This document shows, one piece after another, positions 9,019-18,169 of a stretch of DNA of 29,930 nt (within the stretch, counting starts at the first letter, position 1; every line of letters starts with the position of its first letter). The notes beneath the pieces were generated by a model that saw nothing but the letters and a program-made list of their open reading frames with translations, was not told where the DNA came from and ran no database searches. Source of the DNA: DAOMNN01 sp035443825. GTDB lineage: Bacteria > Pseudomonadota > Gammaproteobacteria > Burkholderiales > Rhodocyclaceae. The stretch is taken from contig DAOMNN010000040.1 of NCBI GenBank assembly GCA_035443825.1, positions 1-29,930 on the forward strand, read 5' to 3'. The position numbers were made by a program, and so were the translations under genes.

Positions 9019-10248
9019 TCAGAAATTCCTCTCGAACCACGATCTCATCCTGCCGAACACCTGGCGAATGTTGCGCGTCTCGCGCGCCATGATCCCGCGC
9101 CGCCGTTGCGCCAGACCTTCCATCGCCAACCCCATCGCCGTCGCGTAGTACGGCTGGCACACTACGTCGGCGAGCGCCCCGTCATACTGGGGAGACCCGA
9201 CCCGGACCGGCATGTGAAAGACCTCCTCGCCCAGTTCCACCATGCCGCGCATGACCGAGGAGCCCCCGGTGAGCACGATCCCCGACGACAACAGCTCCTC
9301 ATAGCCGCTACGCCGCAGCTCCGCCTGCACCAGTTCGAACAGTTCGGCAACGCGCGGCTCGATGACGTCGGCCAGACGCTGGCGCGACAGAGGTCGCGGC
9401 GGTCGGTCGCCCACGCCCGGAACCTCGATCATCTCTTCCGGATCGGCCATCGCGTGCATCGCGACCCCACGGTGGATCTTGATCTCCTCGGCCTCCGAGG
9501 TCGGGGTCCGCAAGGCCATCGCGATGTCGTTGGTGATCTGGTCACCGGCCACCGGCAGCACCGCGGTGTGGCGAATCGCACCCTGCGTGAACACCGCGAT
9601 ATCCGCCGTCCCGCCGCCAATGTCGACGAGACACACACCCAGATCCTTCTCGTCTTCGGTCAGGACCGCGTAGCTCGATGCCAGGGGTTGGAGAATCAGG
9701 TCCATCACTTCGAGGCCGCAACGGCGCACGCACTTGACGACGTTCTGTGCAGCCGACACTGCACCGGTAACGATATGGACCTTGACCTCGAGCTTGACGC
9801 CGCTCATGCCGATAGGCTCGCGTACGCCGCCCTGCCCGTCGATGATGAACTCCTGCGTCAGGATGTGCAGAATCTGCTGTTCGGCTGGGATCGGCATCGC
9901 GCGAGCGACCTCGATGACCCGCTCGACGTCCATCGGCGAGACCTCCTTGTCCTTGATCGCGACCATGCCGTTGGAGTTGAAGCTCTTGATGTGGCTGCCA
10001 GCGATGCCGGTGTAGACATCCCGGATCTTGCAGTCGGCCATCAGCTCCACCTCCTGCACGACGCGCGAGATCGCATCCACAGTGGCTTCGATGTTGACCA
10101 CCACACCCCGCTTGAGACCACTCATCGGATGTGTTCCCAGGCCGACGACATTGAGGCGCCCATCGGGTTTCGCCTCTGCCACCAAGCAGGTGACCTTCGA
10201 CGTCCCGATATCCAGCCCGACGATAAGATCCTTGTATTCCTTGCTCAT
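9019..10248 (-). CDS. ftsA: cell division protein FtsA
   Basis: FtsA is the actin-like ATPase that anchors FtsZ filaments to the membrane and recruits later divisome proteins. The 409-residue protein begins MSKEYKDLIVGLDIGTSKVT with the phosphate-1 loop, has the SHDS-type insertion region (1C) after it, the LVDIGGGTADIAVF phosphate-2 motif, and GIVLTGGSS (adenosine motif). The C-terminal RQVFGRMRSWFERNF can form the amphipathic helix that targets the membrane. Its ATG at 10248 overlaps the ftsQ stop as ATGA, which fixes the start. The same reading frame stays open far upstream only because of high GC content. Confidence 0.97.
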   Translation of the reverse strand: MSKEYKDLIVGLDIGTSKVTCLVAEAKPDGRLNVVGLGTHPMSGLKRGVVVNIEATVDAISRVVQEVELMADCKIRDVYTGIAGSHIKSFNSNGMVAIKDKEVSPMDVERVIEVARAMPIPAEQQILHILTQEFIIDGQGGVREPIGMSGVKLEVKVHIVTGAVSAAQNVVKCVRRCGLEVMDLILQPLASSYAVLTEDEKDLGVCLVDIGGGTADIAVFTQGAIRHTAVLPVAGDQITNDIAMALRTPTSEAEEIKIHRGVAMHAMADPEEMIEVPGVGDRPPRPLSRQRLADVIEPRVAELFELVQAELRRSGYEELLSSGIVLTGGSSVMRGMVELGEEVFHMPVRVGSPQYDGALADVVCQPYYATAMGLAMEGLAQRRRGIMARETRNIRQVFGRMRSWFERNF

Positions 10249-11087
10249 TGCCTGCCTTTTGCTGCGTTGTCCAAGCCTGCCGGGGTGAGGGCGAATCCCC
10301 TCTGGTAGCGCAGATCCGCCACTGCCACTTCCACACCGAGAATGTCCCGCGTCTCCGGCCAGGCACTGACGAATCGCGCCAGGCGCGATCCGATCGGCAC
10401 CCGTTCCTGGTCCCGCCCGAGCAGGATCACCATTCCGTCGTCGAGTTCGAGTTGCCATGCCTCGCGCGCGGACAGCCACAAGCTCACGAGGCGTCTGCCC
10501 AGCGGTTCGAGCATCTGCGAGAACTCGCGATGTCTGGCCAGCAGATACGCGGCCGAACCCTGCGGGCCGGAGAAATCCGGCAAGGCGGCATTGCTCGCCG
10601 CAACGAACACCTCGCCCTGGCGATTGACCAGATGCACCTCGTCGCTGTCGGAAACGGTCCAGTACGCCACCGCCTGGTGTTCCTCCAGACGCAGTTCGAT
10701 TGCGTCCGGCCAGCGGCGCCGTACCTCGGCGCGCCGCACCCACGGCAGCTTCTCGAAGGCGGTGCGCACGTCCTCCAGGTTCACCGAGAAGAAGTTGCCC
10801 TTGATCGCCGAGCGTGCCGCGTATTCGACCTGCGCGGTCGTTACCTGGCCCGGCGGTGTGAGGACGACCACTTCGCGCAGCGGAAAGAGGGGCCGCGTCA
10901 CGAACCAGATCACCAGCGCGTAGCCGAAGACCACCGCAGCGAACAGCATCAACAGGTCGGACACCAGATCCAGCACCGCAGGGCGATCCCATACGCCGAC
11001 GGGCTCACGCCCACGCGCACGCGCATTCGCGAACGAGACGGCACGTTTCAGCGCGTATCCGGGATGGCGTTCATCCAAGGCGGGCAT
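10245..11087 (-). CDS. ftsQ: cell division protein FtsQ
   Basis: FtsQ is a bitopic inner-membrane protein that forms the FtsQLB complex regulating septal synthesis. The 280-residue protein has a basic cytoplasmic N-terminus (about 40 residues), a transmembrane helix near residues 41-63 (VSDLLMLFAAVVFGYALVI), and then a POTRA domain beginning FPLREVVVLTPPGQVTT. The beta domain follows, with LPWVRRAEVRRRWPDAIELR and EHQAVAYW. It overlaps ddl by 17 bp and ftsA by 4 bp. The ATG at 11087 is inside ddl and gives the family length. Confidence 0.95.
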   Translation of the reverse strand: MPALDERHPGYALKRAVSFANARARGREPVGVWDRPAVLDLVSDLLMLFAAVVFGYALVIWFVTRPLFPLREVVVLTPPGQVTTAQVEYAARSAIKGNFFSVNLEDVRTAFEKLPWVRRAEVRRRWPDAIELRLEEHQAVAYWTVSDSDEVHLVNRQGEVFVAASNAALPDFSGPQGSAAYLLARHREFSQMLEPLGRRLVSLWLSAREAWQLELDDGMVILLGRDQERVPIGSRLARFVSAWPETRDILGVEVAVADLRYQRGFALTPAGLDNAAKGRQ

Positions 11088-11991
11088 CCTCCAGAATGGC
11101 CAGGCACAGCGCTTCGAAACTCATCCCGGCGGCGCGCGCCGACATCGGGACGAGGGAATGGCTCGTCATCCCCGGTGCAGTGTTCATCTCCAGCAGGAAG
11201 GGACGTCCATCCTCGGTCAGCATCAGGTCGGCACGCCCCCAGCCACGGCAGCCGAGTACCCGTGCACACTTCCTGACCAGCTCCTGCAGCGCCTGCTCCT
11301 GGTCCGCGGGAAGGCCCGCCGGGCAGTGATACTTGGTATCGTCGGTGAAGTACTTGTGCTGGTAGTCGTAGTTGCCCCCCGGCGCCTCGATGCGGATCAT
11401 CGGCAGGACACGGTCGCCGAGGAACGGTGCGGTGAGCTCGGCACCGACGACGAACTCCTCGGCAATGACAAGTTCGTCATACCTGGCCGCAAGTTCCCAT
11501 GCGGGGCGCAACTGATCGACTCCGGTGACCTTTGTCGCCCCCATGCTCGATCCCTCGTGCACCGGCTTGACGAAGATCGGCAGACCCAGCTCAGCGACCA
11601 CCGCGTCCCAATCGGTGTCCGCGTCGAGCAGTGCGTAGCGGGGCGTCGGCAGGCCACTGGCTGCCCAGATCATCTTGGTGCGCCACTTGTCCATCGCGAT
11701 GGCGGACGCCATGACACCGCTGCCGGTATACGGGATCCGCATCAGTTCCAGCATGCCCTGCACCGTACCGTCCTCTCCACCGCGTCCGTGCAGGACGATG
11801 AAGGCGCGTGAATAGGCCTCCTCCTTGAGAAGGTGCAGGTCACGCTCGGCGGGATCGAAGGGGTGCGCGTCGACGCCCGCCGCGCGTAGCGCTGCAAGCA
11901 CCGCATTGCCGGACATCAGCGACACTTCACGCTCCGCCGAGGCCCCGCCCAGCAGCACCGCGACCTTTCCGAAACGCTCACCTGCACTCAT
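11071..11991 (-). CDS. ddl: D-alanine--D-alanine ligase
   Basis: Ddl makes the D-Ala-D-Ala dipeptide that MurF adds to the peptidoglycan precursor. It is an ATP-grasp enzyme of 306 residues, equal in length to E. coli DdlB. Visible motifs are LLGGASAEREVSL near the N-terminus, LHGRGGEDGTVQG, KPVHEGSSMG at about 142-151 (ATP and dipeptide binding), and the metal-binding end LLEMNTAPGMTSHSLVP. The ATG overlaps the murC stop as ATGA at 11988-11991. In many proteobacteria murB lies between murC and ddl; here they abut, so murB must be elsewhere. Confidence 0.97.
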   Translation of the reverse strand: MSAGERFGKVAVLLGGASAEREVSLMSGNAVLAALRAAGVDAHPFDPAERDLHLLKEEAYSRAFIVLHGRGGEDGTVQGMLELMRIPYTGSGVMASAIAMDKWRTKMIWAASGLPTPRYALLDADTDWDAVVAELGLPIFVKPVHEGSSMGATKVTGVDQLRPAWELAARYDELVIAEEFVVGAELTAPFLGDRVLPMIRIEAPGGNYDYQHKYFTDDTKYHCPAGLPADQEQALQELVRKCARVLGCRGWGRADLMLTEDGRPFLLEMNTAPGMTSHSLVPMSARAAGMSFEALCLAILEDARLG

Positions 11992-13397
11992 GCTTCACCA
12001 TTCGTCAATTTACCCGGCACCGCCCCGATCGAGCCCGCGCCCATCGTGATGACGACATCGCCGTCACGCGCACACTCCAGGATCATGGCCGGCATGTCGG
12101 CAATGTCCTCGACGAACACCGGCTCGACCTTGCCGGCGACACGCAGCGCTCGCGCCAGTGCGCGTCCGTCGGCGGCGACCAGCGGAGGTTCGCCCGCCGC
12201 ATAGACTTCCGCCAGCAGCAGTGCGTCGGCGGTTGCCAGCACCTTCACGAAATCCTCGAAACAATCGCGCGTACGTGAGTAGCGGTGCGGCTGGAAGGCG
12301 AGTACGAGACGCCGCCCCGGATACGCCCCTCGTGCCGCGGCGATGGTCGCCGCCATCTCGACCGGGTGGTGGCCGTAGTCGTCGATAAGGGTGAATGCCC
12401 CGCGCGTCGTTCCGTCTTCCGCAAGCAGGGCCACCTCGCCGTATTGCTGGAAGCGACGGCCGACACCGGTGAACTCGCTCAGAGCCTTGACGATCGCGTC
12501 ATCGGGCACCTGGACTTCGCTTGCAACCGCGATCGCGGCGAGCGCGTTGAGGACATTGTGCATGCCAGGCAGATTCAACTCGATCGGCAGGCGCGTCACC
12601 GAACCATTGATTCGTACCGCGTCGAAGAGCATGCGCGGACCGTCTGCGCGGATATTCTCGGCGCGGAAGCTGGCGTCCTCCGAAACACCGAAGCGCACGA
12701 TCTGCTTCGATACCAGCGGCATGATCGACCGCACGTGGGGGTCGTCCGCACACAGCACCGCCACCCCGTAGAACGGAAGATGCTGCAGGAAGTCCACGAA
12801 GGCCTGCTTGAGCCGCGCGAAATCGTGTCCGTAGGTATCCATGTGATCGGCGTCGATGTTCGTCACCACCGAGATCACAGGATTGAGCAACAGAAAGGAG
12901 GCATCCGATTCATCCGCCTCGGCCACCAGAAAGTCGCCCTTGCCCAGACGCGCATTCGCCCCTGCGGCGTTGAGCCTTCCGCCGATGACGAAGGTCGGAT
13001 CCATTCCGCCTTGTGCAAGAATACTGGCCACCAACGAAGTGGTCGTCGTCTTGCCGTGCGTTCCTGCGATGGCGATGCCCTGCTTCAGCCGCATCAGTTC
13101 GGCAAGCATCTGCGCCCGGGGAACCACCGGGATCCGCCGGGCACGCGCCGCCATGACTTCGGGATTGTCGTTGTGCACCGCCGTCGACGTCACCACCACG
13201 TCGGCATCCGCTACGTTCTCCGCCGCATGACCATGGCGCACCCGTGCGCCGAGGATCCGCAAGCGGGCTATCGTCGCGCTTTCGCTGAGGTCCGAACCGC
13301 TCACCGAAAAGCCCAGATTGACCAGAACCTCGGCAATGCCGCTCATGCCGGCCCCGCCGATCCCCACGAAATGGATGCGCTTGACCTTGTGCTTCAT
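11988..13397 (-). CDS. murC: UDP-N-acetylmuramate--L-alanine ligase
   Basis: MurC adds L-alanine to UDP-MurNAc, the first peptide-forming step. The 469-residue protein starts MKHKVKRIHFVGIGGAGMSG with the nucleotide-sugar Rossmann fold and carries the ATP loop AGTHGKTTTT at 111-120, followed by the usual EADESDASFL and LIDDYGHHPVEMAAT motifs. I chose ATG 13397 because GAGGAAG sits at good spacing and it overlaps the murG stop as ATGA at 13394-13397. An ATG ten codons upstream would give a longer murG overlap and has no better support. Confidence 0.97.
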   Translation of the reverse strand: MKHKVKRIHFVGIGGAGMSGIAEVLVNLGFSVSGSDLSESATIARLRILGARVRHGHAAENVADADVVVTSTAVHNDNPEVMAARARRIPVVPRAQMLAELMRLKQGIAIAGTHGKTTTTSLVASILAQGGMDPTFVIGGRLNAAGANARLGKGDFLVAEADESDASFLLLNPVISVVTNIDADHMDTYGHDFARLKQAFVDFLQHLPFYGVAVLCADDPHVRSIMPLVSKQIVRFGVSEDASFRAENIRADGPRMLFDAVRINGSVTRLPIELNLPGMHNVLNALAAIAVASEVQVPDDAIVKALSEFTGVGRRFQQYGEVALLAEDGTTRGAFTLIDDYGHHPVEMAATIAAARGAYPGRRLVLAFQPHRYSRTRDCFEDFVKVLATADALLLAEVYAAGEPPLVAADGRALARALRVAGKVEPVFVEDIADMPAMILECARDGDVVITMGAGSIGAVPGKLTNGEA

Positions 13398-14464
13398 TTT
13401 TTCTTCCTCATGGCGAAGCGCTCGCACACTTGTGCTACAGCTTCTGCCGCGTCGGGCTTGGCAAGCTCACGTGCCTTCTCCGCCATCTGAAGCAGTCGTC
13501 CGCGATCCATGCCGACCAGGATGCCGGCCAGCTTTTCTGCGTCCAGCTCGGCCTGCGGCAGCAGGAAGGCCGCACCGTGATCGGAGAGAAAACGGGCGTT
13601 TGCGGTCTGATGGTCGTCCACCGCGTGCGGAAACGGGACGAGCAGACTGGGCACCCCGGCCGCCGCGAGTTCCGCGACCGTCAAAGCGCCGGAACGGCAG
13701 ATCACCAGATCGGCTTCGGCGTATCGCGTTGCCATGTCGTCGATAAATGGAAGCAGTTCCCCTTCGACGCCGGCGGTCTCGTAGGCGGCCCGCAGCGCAT
13801 CGATCTGGGCCGCGCCCGCCTGGTGCGTCACCAGCGGCCGCCGGGCCGGCGCGATCAGTGCCAGCGCTCGCGGGACGACATCGTTCAGTGCCGCGGCACC
13901 GAGGCTGCCGCCCACCACGAGAATGCGCAGCGCACCGAGGCGCCTGGCGAATCGCAGCGCCGGTACGGGCACCTCGACGATCGCCTCCCGAACCGGGTTG
14001 CCCACCCACGACGACTTGCGAAACACGCCGGGAAAGCCCGTCAGAACCTTGTCCGCCACACCGGAAAGGACCCGGTTCGCGAGGCCGGCCACCGAGTTCT
14101 GCTCGTGGATCACCAGCGGCCGATCGGTCAGGACCGCCATCATCCCGCCCGGAAAGCTCACATAGCCGCCCATCCCGAGCACGACATCCGGGTCGACGCG
14201 ATGCAGCGCACGAAACGCCTGCCAGAATCCGCGCAACAGGTTCAACGGCAGGAGGAGTTTGCGCAGCAGCCCCTTTCCGCGCAGGGCACCAAATCGCACC
14301 CAGACGGTCTCGAAACCCTGCTTGGGGACGATCCGCGCTTCCATCCCGTCCGGATTGCCCATCCACACGATGCGCCAGCCGCGCGCGCGCAGCACTTCGG
14401 CGACCGCGATCCCCGGAAAGATGTGCCCGCCCGTTCCGCCCGCCATGACGAGGAGCGTCTTCAT
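13394..14464 (-). CDS. murG: UDP-GlcNAc:lipid I GlcNAc transferase
   Basis: MurG transfers GlcNAc to lipid I at the inner face of the membrane, making lipid II. The 356-residue GT28 protein shows the N-terminal glycine loop MAGGTGGHIFPG (GGTGGH at 9-14), the second loop VLGMGGYVSFPGG, the linker HEQNSVAGLANR, and the C-terminal donor site VVGGSLGAAALN and CRSGALTVAELAAAG. The ATG at 14464 overlaps the ftsW stop as ATGA. The frame is open much further upstream, but the motif spacing fixes this start. Confidence 0.97.
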   Translation of the reverse strand: MKTLLVMAGGTGGHIFPGIAVAEVLRARGWRIVWMGNPDGMEARIVPKQGFETVWVRFGALRGKGLLRKLLLPLNLLRGFWQAFRALHRVDPDVVLGMGGYVSFPGGMMAVLTDRPLVIHEQNSVAGLANRVLSGVADKVLTGFPGVFRKSSWVGNPVREAIVEVPVPALRFARRLGALRILVVGGSLGAAALNDVVPRALALIAPARRPLVTHQAGAAQIDALRAAYETAGVEGELLPFIDDMATRYAEADLVICRSGALTVAELAAAGVPSLLVPFPHAVDDHQTANARFLSDHGAAFLLPQAELDAEKLAGILVGMDRGRLLQMAEKARELAKPDAAEAVAQVCERFAMRKKK

Positions 14465-15690
14465 GCGCTGCCTCCGCGCTTCATCTGCCGGTTCTCCCAG
14501 TCGACCCGCAGCAGTATTGCGACGGCGATACAGTTCGCGACCAGCGCCGACCCGCCGAAGCTCATCAGCGGCAGGGTCAGGCCCTTGGTCGGCAGCAGCC
14601 CCATATTCACGCCCATGTTGATGAACGACTGGATTCCGATCCACAGTCCGATGCCCATTGCAACGAGACCGGAGAAGTAGCGCTCCAGGTTGATGGCCTC
14701 GCGACCGACGACGAAAGCACGCTGGATCAGGATCGCGAAAAGCACGATCACCGTCAGCACGCCCGCGAAACCAAGCTCCTCGGCGATTACCGCGAGCAGA
14801 AAATCCGTATGCGCCTCCGGCAGATAGAACAGTTTCTCGACGCTTGCGCCGAGACCGACGCCGAACCATTCGCCGCGCCCGAAGGCGATCAGGGCATGCG
14901 AGAGCTGGTAGCCGCGCCCGAAGGGATCCTGCCACGGGTCCATGAAGCCGAAGATGCGATCACGACGATACGGTGACAGCCAGATCAGGAGCATGAAGCC
15001 GACGAGCGCGACCGTGGCCAGCAGTGCGAATACGCGCACGTTGATCCCTCCGAGGAACAGCACCCCGAATGCGATCGCGCAGATCACGACGAAAGCACCG
15101 AAATCGGGCTCGCGCAGGAGCAGAAAGCCCACGAAGAGAATCATCCCCGCCATCGGCAGAAAGCCGCGCCTGAAACTGCCGATGTCGGGCAGCTTGCGTA
15201 CGGTGTAGTCCGCCGCATAAAGGGCCACGAACACCTTCATCAGCTCCGAGGGCTGGAGGCTGAGCGGTCCGAGCGGAATCCAGCGCTGCGCTCCGTTGAC
15301 CTCGCGTCCGATCCCCGGAATCAGTACCGCGATCAGCAGGATCACGCCGAGCATGAACAGCCATGGGGCGAACTGCTGCCACTGACGCAGCGAGAACTGG
15401 AATGCCAGCAGGCCCGCGGCAAATCCCACACCGAGGAACAGCGTGTGCCTGACCAGGAAGTAGTGCGACTGAAAACCGGTAAAGCCGCTCCCCTCTGCAA
15501 TCGCGATCGAGGACGAGTAGACCATCACCAGGCCGATGAGGAGCAGCGCGACAGCCGGCCAGATCAACAGCGGATCGACTTCGCGCGTCAGGTCCGACGG
15601 CCGCATGAGTCGGTTGACCGCACGACTCGTCTCGGCCTTGCTGCCGCGGCGTGCCGGCACGAGGGTCGCCAGGCTGCTCATGATGCTCAT
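14461..15690 (-). CDS. ftsW: septal peptidoglycan polymerase FtsW (SEDS family)
   Basis: FtsW polymerises lipid II at the septum together with FtsI. The 409-residue protein has about ten hydrophobic segments. It contains the SEDS hallmarks GSLSLQPSEL-type LGPLSLQPSELMK (about 140-152), and HTDFLLAVIAEELGF with Asp296 at the position of the catalytic Asp297 of E. coli FtsW. Near the end is GLTLPLMSFGGSAL. ATG 15690 is preceded by GGAGG and overlaps the murD stop as ATGA; a second ATG three codons later is too far from that ribosome-binding site. Confidence 0.97.
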   Translation of the reverse strand: MSIMSSLATLVPARRGSKAETSRAVNRLMRPSDLTREVDPLLIWPAVALLLIGLVMVYSSSIAIAEGSGFTGFQSHYFLVRHTLFLGVGFAAGLLAFQFSLRQWQQFAPWLFMLGVILLIAVLIPGIGREVNGAQRWIPLGPLSLQPSELMKVFVALYAADYTVRKLPDIGSFRRGFLPMAGMILFVGFLLLREPDFGAFVVICAIAFGVLFLGGINVRVFALLATVALVGFMLLIWLSPYRRDRIFGFMDPWQDPFGRGYQLSHALIAFGRGEWFGVGLGASVEKLFYLPEAHTDFLLAVIAEELGFAGVLTVIVLFAILIQRAFVVGREAINLERYFSGLVAMGIGLWIGIQSFINMGVNMGLLPTKGLTLPLMSFGGSALVANCIAVAILLRVDWENRQMKRGGSA

Positions 15691-17084
15691 GGCGCAGTCA
15701 CCTCCGGCAGACGTCGGACCGCCGCAATGAAACGCTCGCCGCGATGAACATAGTTGCGGAACGCATCGAGACTGGAGCAGGCGGGCGACAGCAGGACCGC
15801 GTCGCCTTCGCGGGCGATCGCACTTGCACGGACGACCGCCGTCTCGAGGTCCGACACACATTCCACCGTGACGCCGAGGCCCGCGAGTGCCCTCTCGATC
15901 AGCGGCGCGTCACGTCCTATCAGCAGTACCGCACGCGCGTGTCGCTCCACCGCGGGACGCAGCGGCGAGAAGTCCTGTCCCTTGCCGTCGCCACCGGCGA
16001 TAAGGACGGCGCGCGACTCGAGGCCCTCCAGCGCAGCCACGGTGGCCCCCACGTTGGTGCCCTTGGAATCGTTGTAGAAGGGCACGCCGTCCCGCCGACG
16101 GGCAACCAGTTCCATCCGGTGCGGCAGGCCGCGGAACACCTTCAGCACCTCGATCATGGGTTGCATGTCGCAACCGATCGCAGCGCCGAGGGCAAGCGCC
16201 GCGAGCGCGTTCACCACATTGTGCCGACCGGCCAGCTGCAGCATGTCCGTGCGCACCAGCGGCTGCACGCCGCGGACCAGCCACAGGCCCTCGGCATCGC
16301 GGGCAATGCCGTAGTCGTCTGGCGATCCCGGCGTGTCGGAGCCCACGGTGACGCAGCGCCGCCCCGCAACACCCATCGTCATGACGCGCGGGTCGTCGCG
16401 GTTGAGCACCTGCGCGCCCGTCCCCGCGAAGATGCGGGCCTTGATCGCGGCATACGTGTCGAGATCGGAATGTCGATCCAGATGGTCGTCGCTGATGTTC
16501 AACACCGTGGCTGCATCAGGGCACAGGTCACCCATGATTTCGATCTGAAAGCTCGACAGCTCGAGAACCCAGCATTCCGGCAGGCCGGCATCGTGGTCGA
16601 GGCGGTCCATCAGAACGGTGAGCGCCGCCGGACTGATGTTGCCTGCCGCTACGGCATCGAGACCGGCGGCACGGCACATTGCTGCAGTCAGGGCGGTGGT
16701 GGTCGTCTTACCGTTGGTCCCCGTGATCGCGATGATGCGTGTCCGACCGCGCGCGTCGAGCCGGGCGAGCGCGTCCGCGAACAGGGCCATCTCGCCGGCT
16801 ACGGCGATACCCCGCTCGCGGGCCTGGTCGAACACCGGCTGACGCAGATCGATTCCAGGACTCGATGCCACAAGCTCGACGCCATCGAGGAGTTCGGCCG
16901 TGAACGGCCCGAGGATCACTTGCGCGTCGGGCACGGCTTCAAGGAGCCGGTTCAGTCCGGGCGGTTCGTCACGCGTATCGGCTACCCGCAGTCGGGCGCC
17001 CTCGCGCGCGCACCAGCGGGCCATCGCAAGACCTGACTCTCCGATTCCCAACACCAGCACGAGGCGACCGGAAAGGGCATTCAT
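15687..17084 (-). CDS. murD: UDP-MurNAc-L-alanine--D-glutamate ligase
   Basis: MurD adds D-glutamate to UDP-MurNAc-L-Ala. The 465-residue protein starts with a Rossmann-like segment (LVLVLGIGESGLAMARW), has the Mur ligase ATP loop TGTNGKTTTT at about 121-130, then LELSSFQIE and NISDDHLDRH, the central-domain motifs. The C-terminal domain has FYNDSKGTNVGAT and LSPACSSLDAFRNYVHRGE, typical of MurD rather than MurC, E or F. It overlaps mraY and ftsW by 4 bp each. Confidence 0.97.
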   Translation of the reverse strand: MNALSGRLVLVLGIGESGLAMARWCAREGARLRVADTRDEPPGLNRLLEAVPDAQVILGPFTAELLDGVELVASSPGIDLRQPVFDQARERGIAVAGEMALFADALARLDARGRTRIIAITGTNGKTTTTALTAAMCRAAGLDAVAAGNISPAALTVLMDRLDHDAGLPECWVLELSSFQIEIMGDLCPDAATVLNISDDHLDRHSDLDTYAAIKARIFAGTGAQVLNRDDPRVMTMGVAGRRCVTVGSDTPGSPDDYGIARDAEGLWLVRGVQPLVRTDMLQLAGRHNVVNALAALALGAAIGCDMQPMIEVLKVFRGLPHRMELVARRRDGVPFYNDSKGTNVGATVAALEGLESRAVLIAGGDGKGQDFSPLRPAVERHARAVLLIGRDAPLIERALAGLGVTVECVSDLETAVVRASAIAREGDAVLLSPACSSLDAFRNYVHRGERFIAAVRRLPEVTAP

Positions 17085-18169
17085 CTGAGTTTCAGCGTGG
17101 ACAGTCCGAACAGGACCAGCATGATGGTGATGATCCAGAAGCGCACGACCACCTGGGTCTCTTTCCAGCCGCCGAGTTCATAGTGGTGGTGCAGGGGCGC
17201 CATCCTGAAGATACGTTTGCCTCCGGTGGCCCGGAAGTACAGCACCTGCAGCATGACCGACAGCGTCTCCGCGACGAACAGCCCCCCCATGATGAACAGG
17301 ACGATCTCCTGGCGGACGATCACCGCGACGATCCCGAGGGCGGCGCCCAGCGCGAGCGCACCCACATCGCCCATGAATACCTCGGCGGGATAGGCGTTGA
17401 ACCACAGGAAGCCCAGGCCCGCGCCGCAGATCGCGCCGCAGAACACGGCCAGTTCGCCAGCCCCGGCGATATAGGGAACGCCAAGATACTTCGAAAACCC
17501 GGCGTGCCCGGCGACATAGGCAAAGATTGCCAGGGCGCCCGCCACCATCACGGTAGGCATGATCGCAAGTCCGTCCAGGCCATCAGTCAGGTTGACCGCA
17601 TGGCTCGTTCCGTTGATTACAAAGTAGGACAGCGCCACGAATCCGAGCAGGCCCAGCGGGTACGCCACCGCCTTGAAGAAGGGCACGATCAGTTCGGTCT
17701 GCGCCGGTTCCGTCGCGGTGAGTGCAAGGAACAGGGCCGCAGCCAGTGCGATGAGGGAGGTCCACAGGTATTTCCAGCGACTCGCCAGGCCCTTCGGGTC
17801 GCGATGAACGACCTTGCGCCAGTCATCGATCCAGCCGACCGCGCCGAAGCCCAGTGTCACCAGCAGTGTGACCCACACGTAGTGGTTGCGAAGGTCACCC
17901 CACAGCAGCATGGTCGACGCGATCGCGATGAGGATCAGCGCCCCGCCCATGGTCGGAGTACCCGCCTTGGTGAGGTGCGATTTGGGTCCATCGTCGCGCA
18001 CGGCCTGTCCGATCTTCTTGCGCGTGAGCCAGCGGATCACTGCCGGTCCGAAGATGAAGGAGATGATCAGCGCGGTCATCGCCGCCAGCACCGTGCGCAG
18101 CGTGATGTAGCCGAACACGTTGAAAGCACGTATGTCCTGGCCGAGCCACAGTGCGAGCTCAAGCAGCAT
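17081..18169 (-). CDS. mraY: phospho-MurNAc-pentapeptide transferase
   Basis: MraY moves phospho-MurNAc-pentapeptide onto undecaprenyl phosphate, making lipid I in the membrane. The 362-residue protein (360 in E. coli) has about ten membrane segments. It carries the conserved TPTMGG, the aspartate pair in GWIDDWRKV (about 113-121), NLTDGLDGLA and the cytosolic loop APLHHHYELGGWKE. The start at 18169 lies in the end of murF (11-bp overlap) with GGAGAT at good spacing. The gene contacts murD by an ATGA overlap. Confidence 0.97.
   Translation of the reverse strand: MLLELALWLGQDIRAFNVFGYITLRTVLAAMTALIISFIFGPAVIRWLTRKKIGQAVRDDGPKSHLTKAGTPTMGGALILIAIASTMLLWGDLRNHYVWVTLLVTLGFGAVGWIDDWRKVVHRDPKGLASRWKYLWTSLIALAAALFLALTATEPAQTELIVPFFKAVAYPLGLLGFVALSYFVINGTSHAVNLTDGLDGLAIMPTVMVAGALAIFAYVAGHAGFSKYLGVPYIAGAGELAVFCGAICGAGLGFLWFNAYPAEVFMGDVGALALGAALGIVAVIVRQEIVLFIMGGLFVAETLSVMLQVLYFRATGGKRIFRMAPLHHHYELGGWKETQVVVRFWIITIMLVLFGLSTLKLR

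Noticed and set aside
10249..10992. N-terminal extension of the ftsA frame through ftsQ
   Set aside because: The extension is an arginine- and glycine-rich shadow of ftsQ; the FtsA family start and the ATGA overlap fix the start at 10248.
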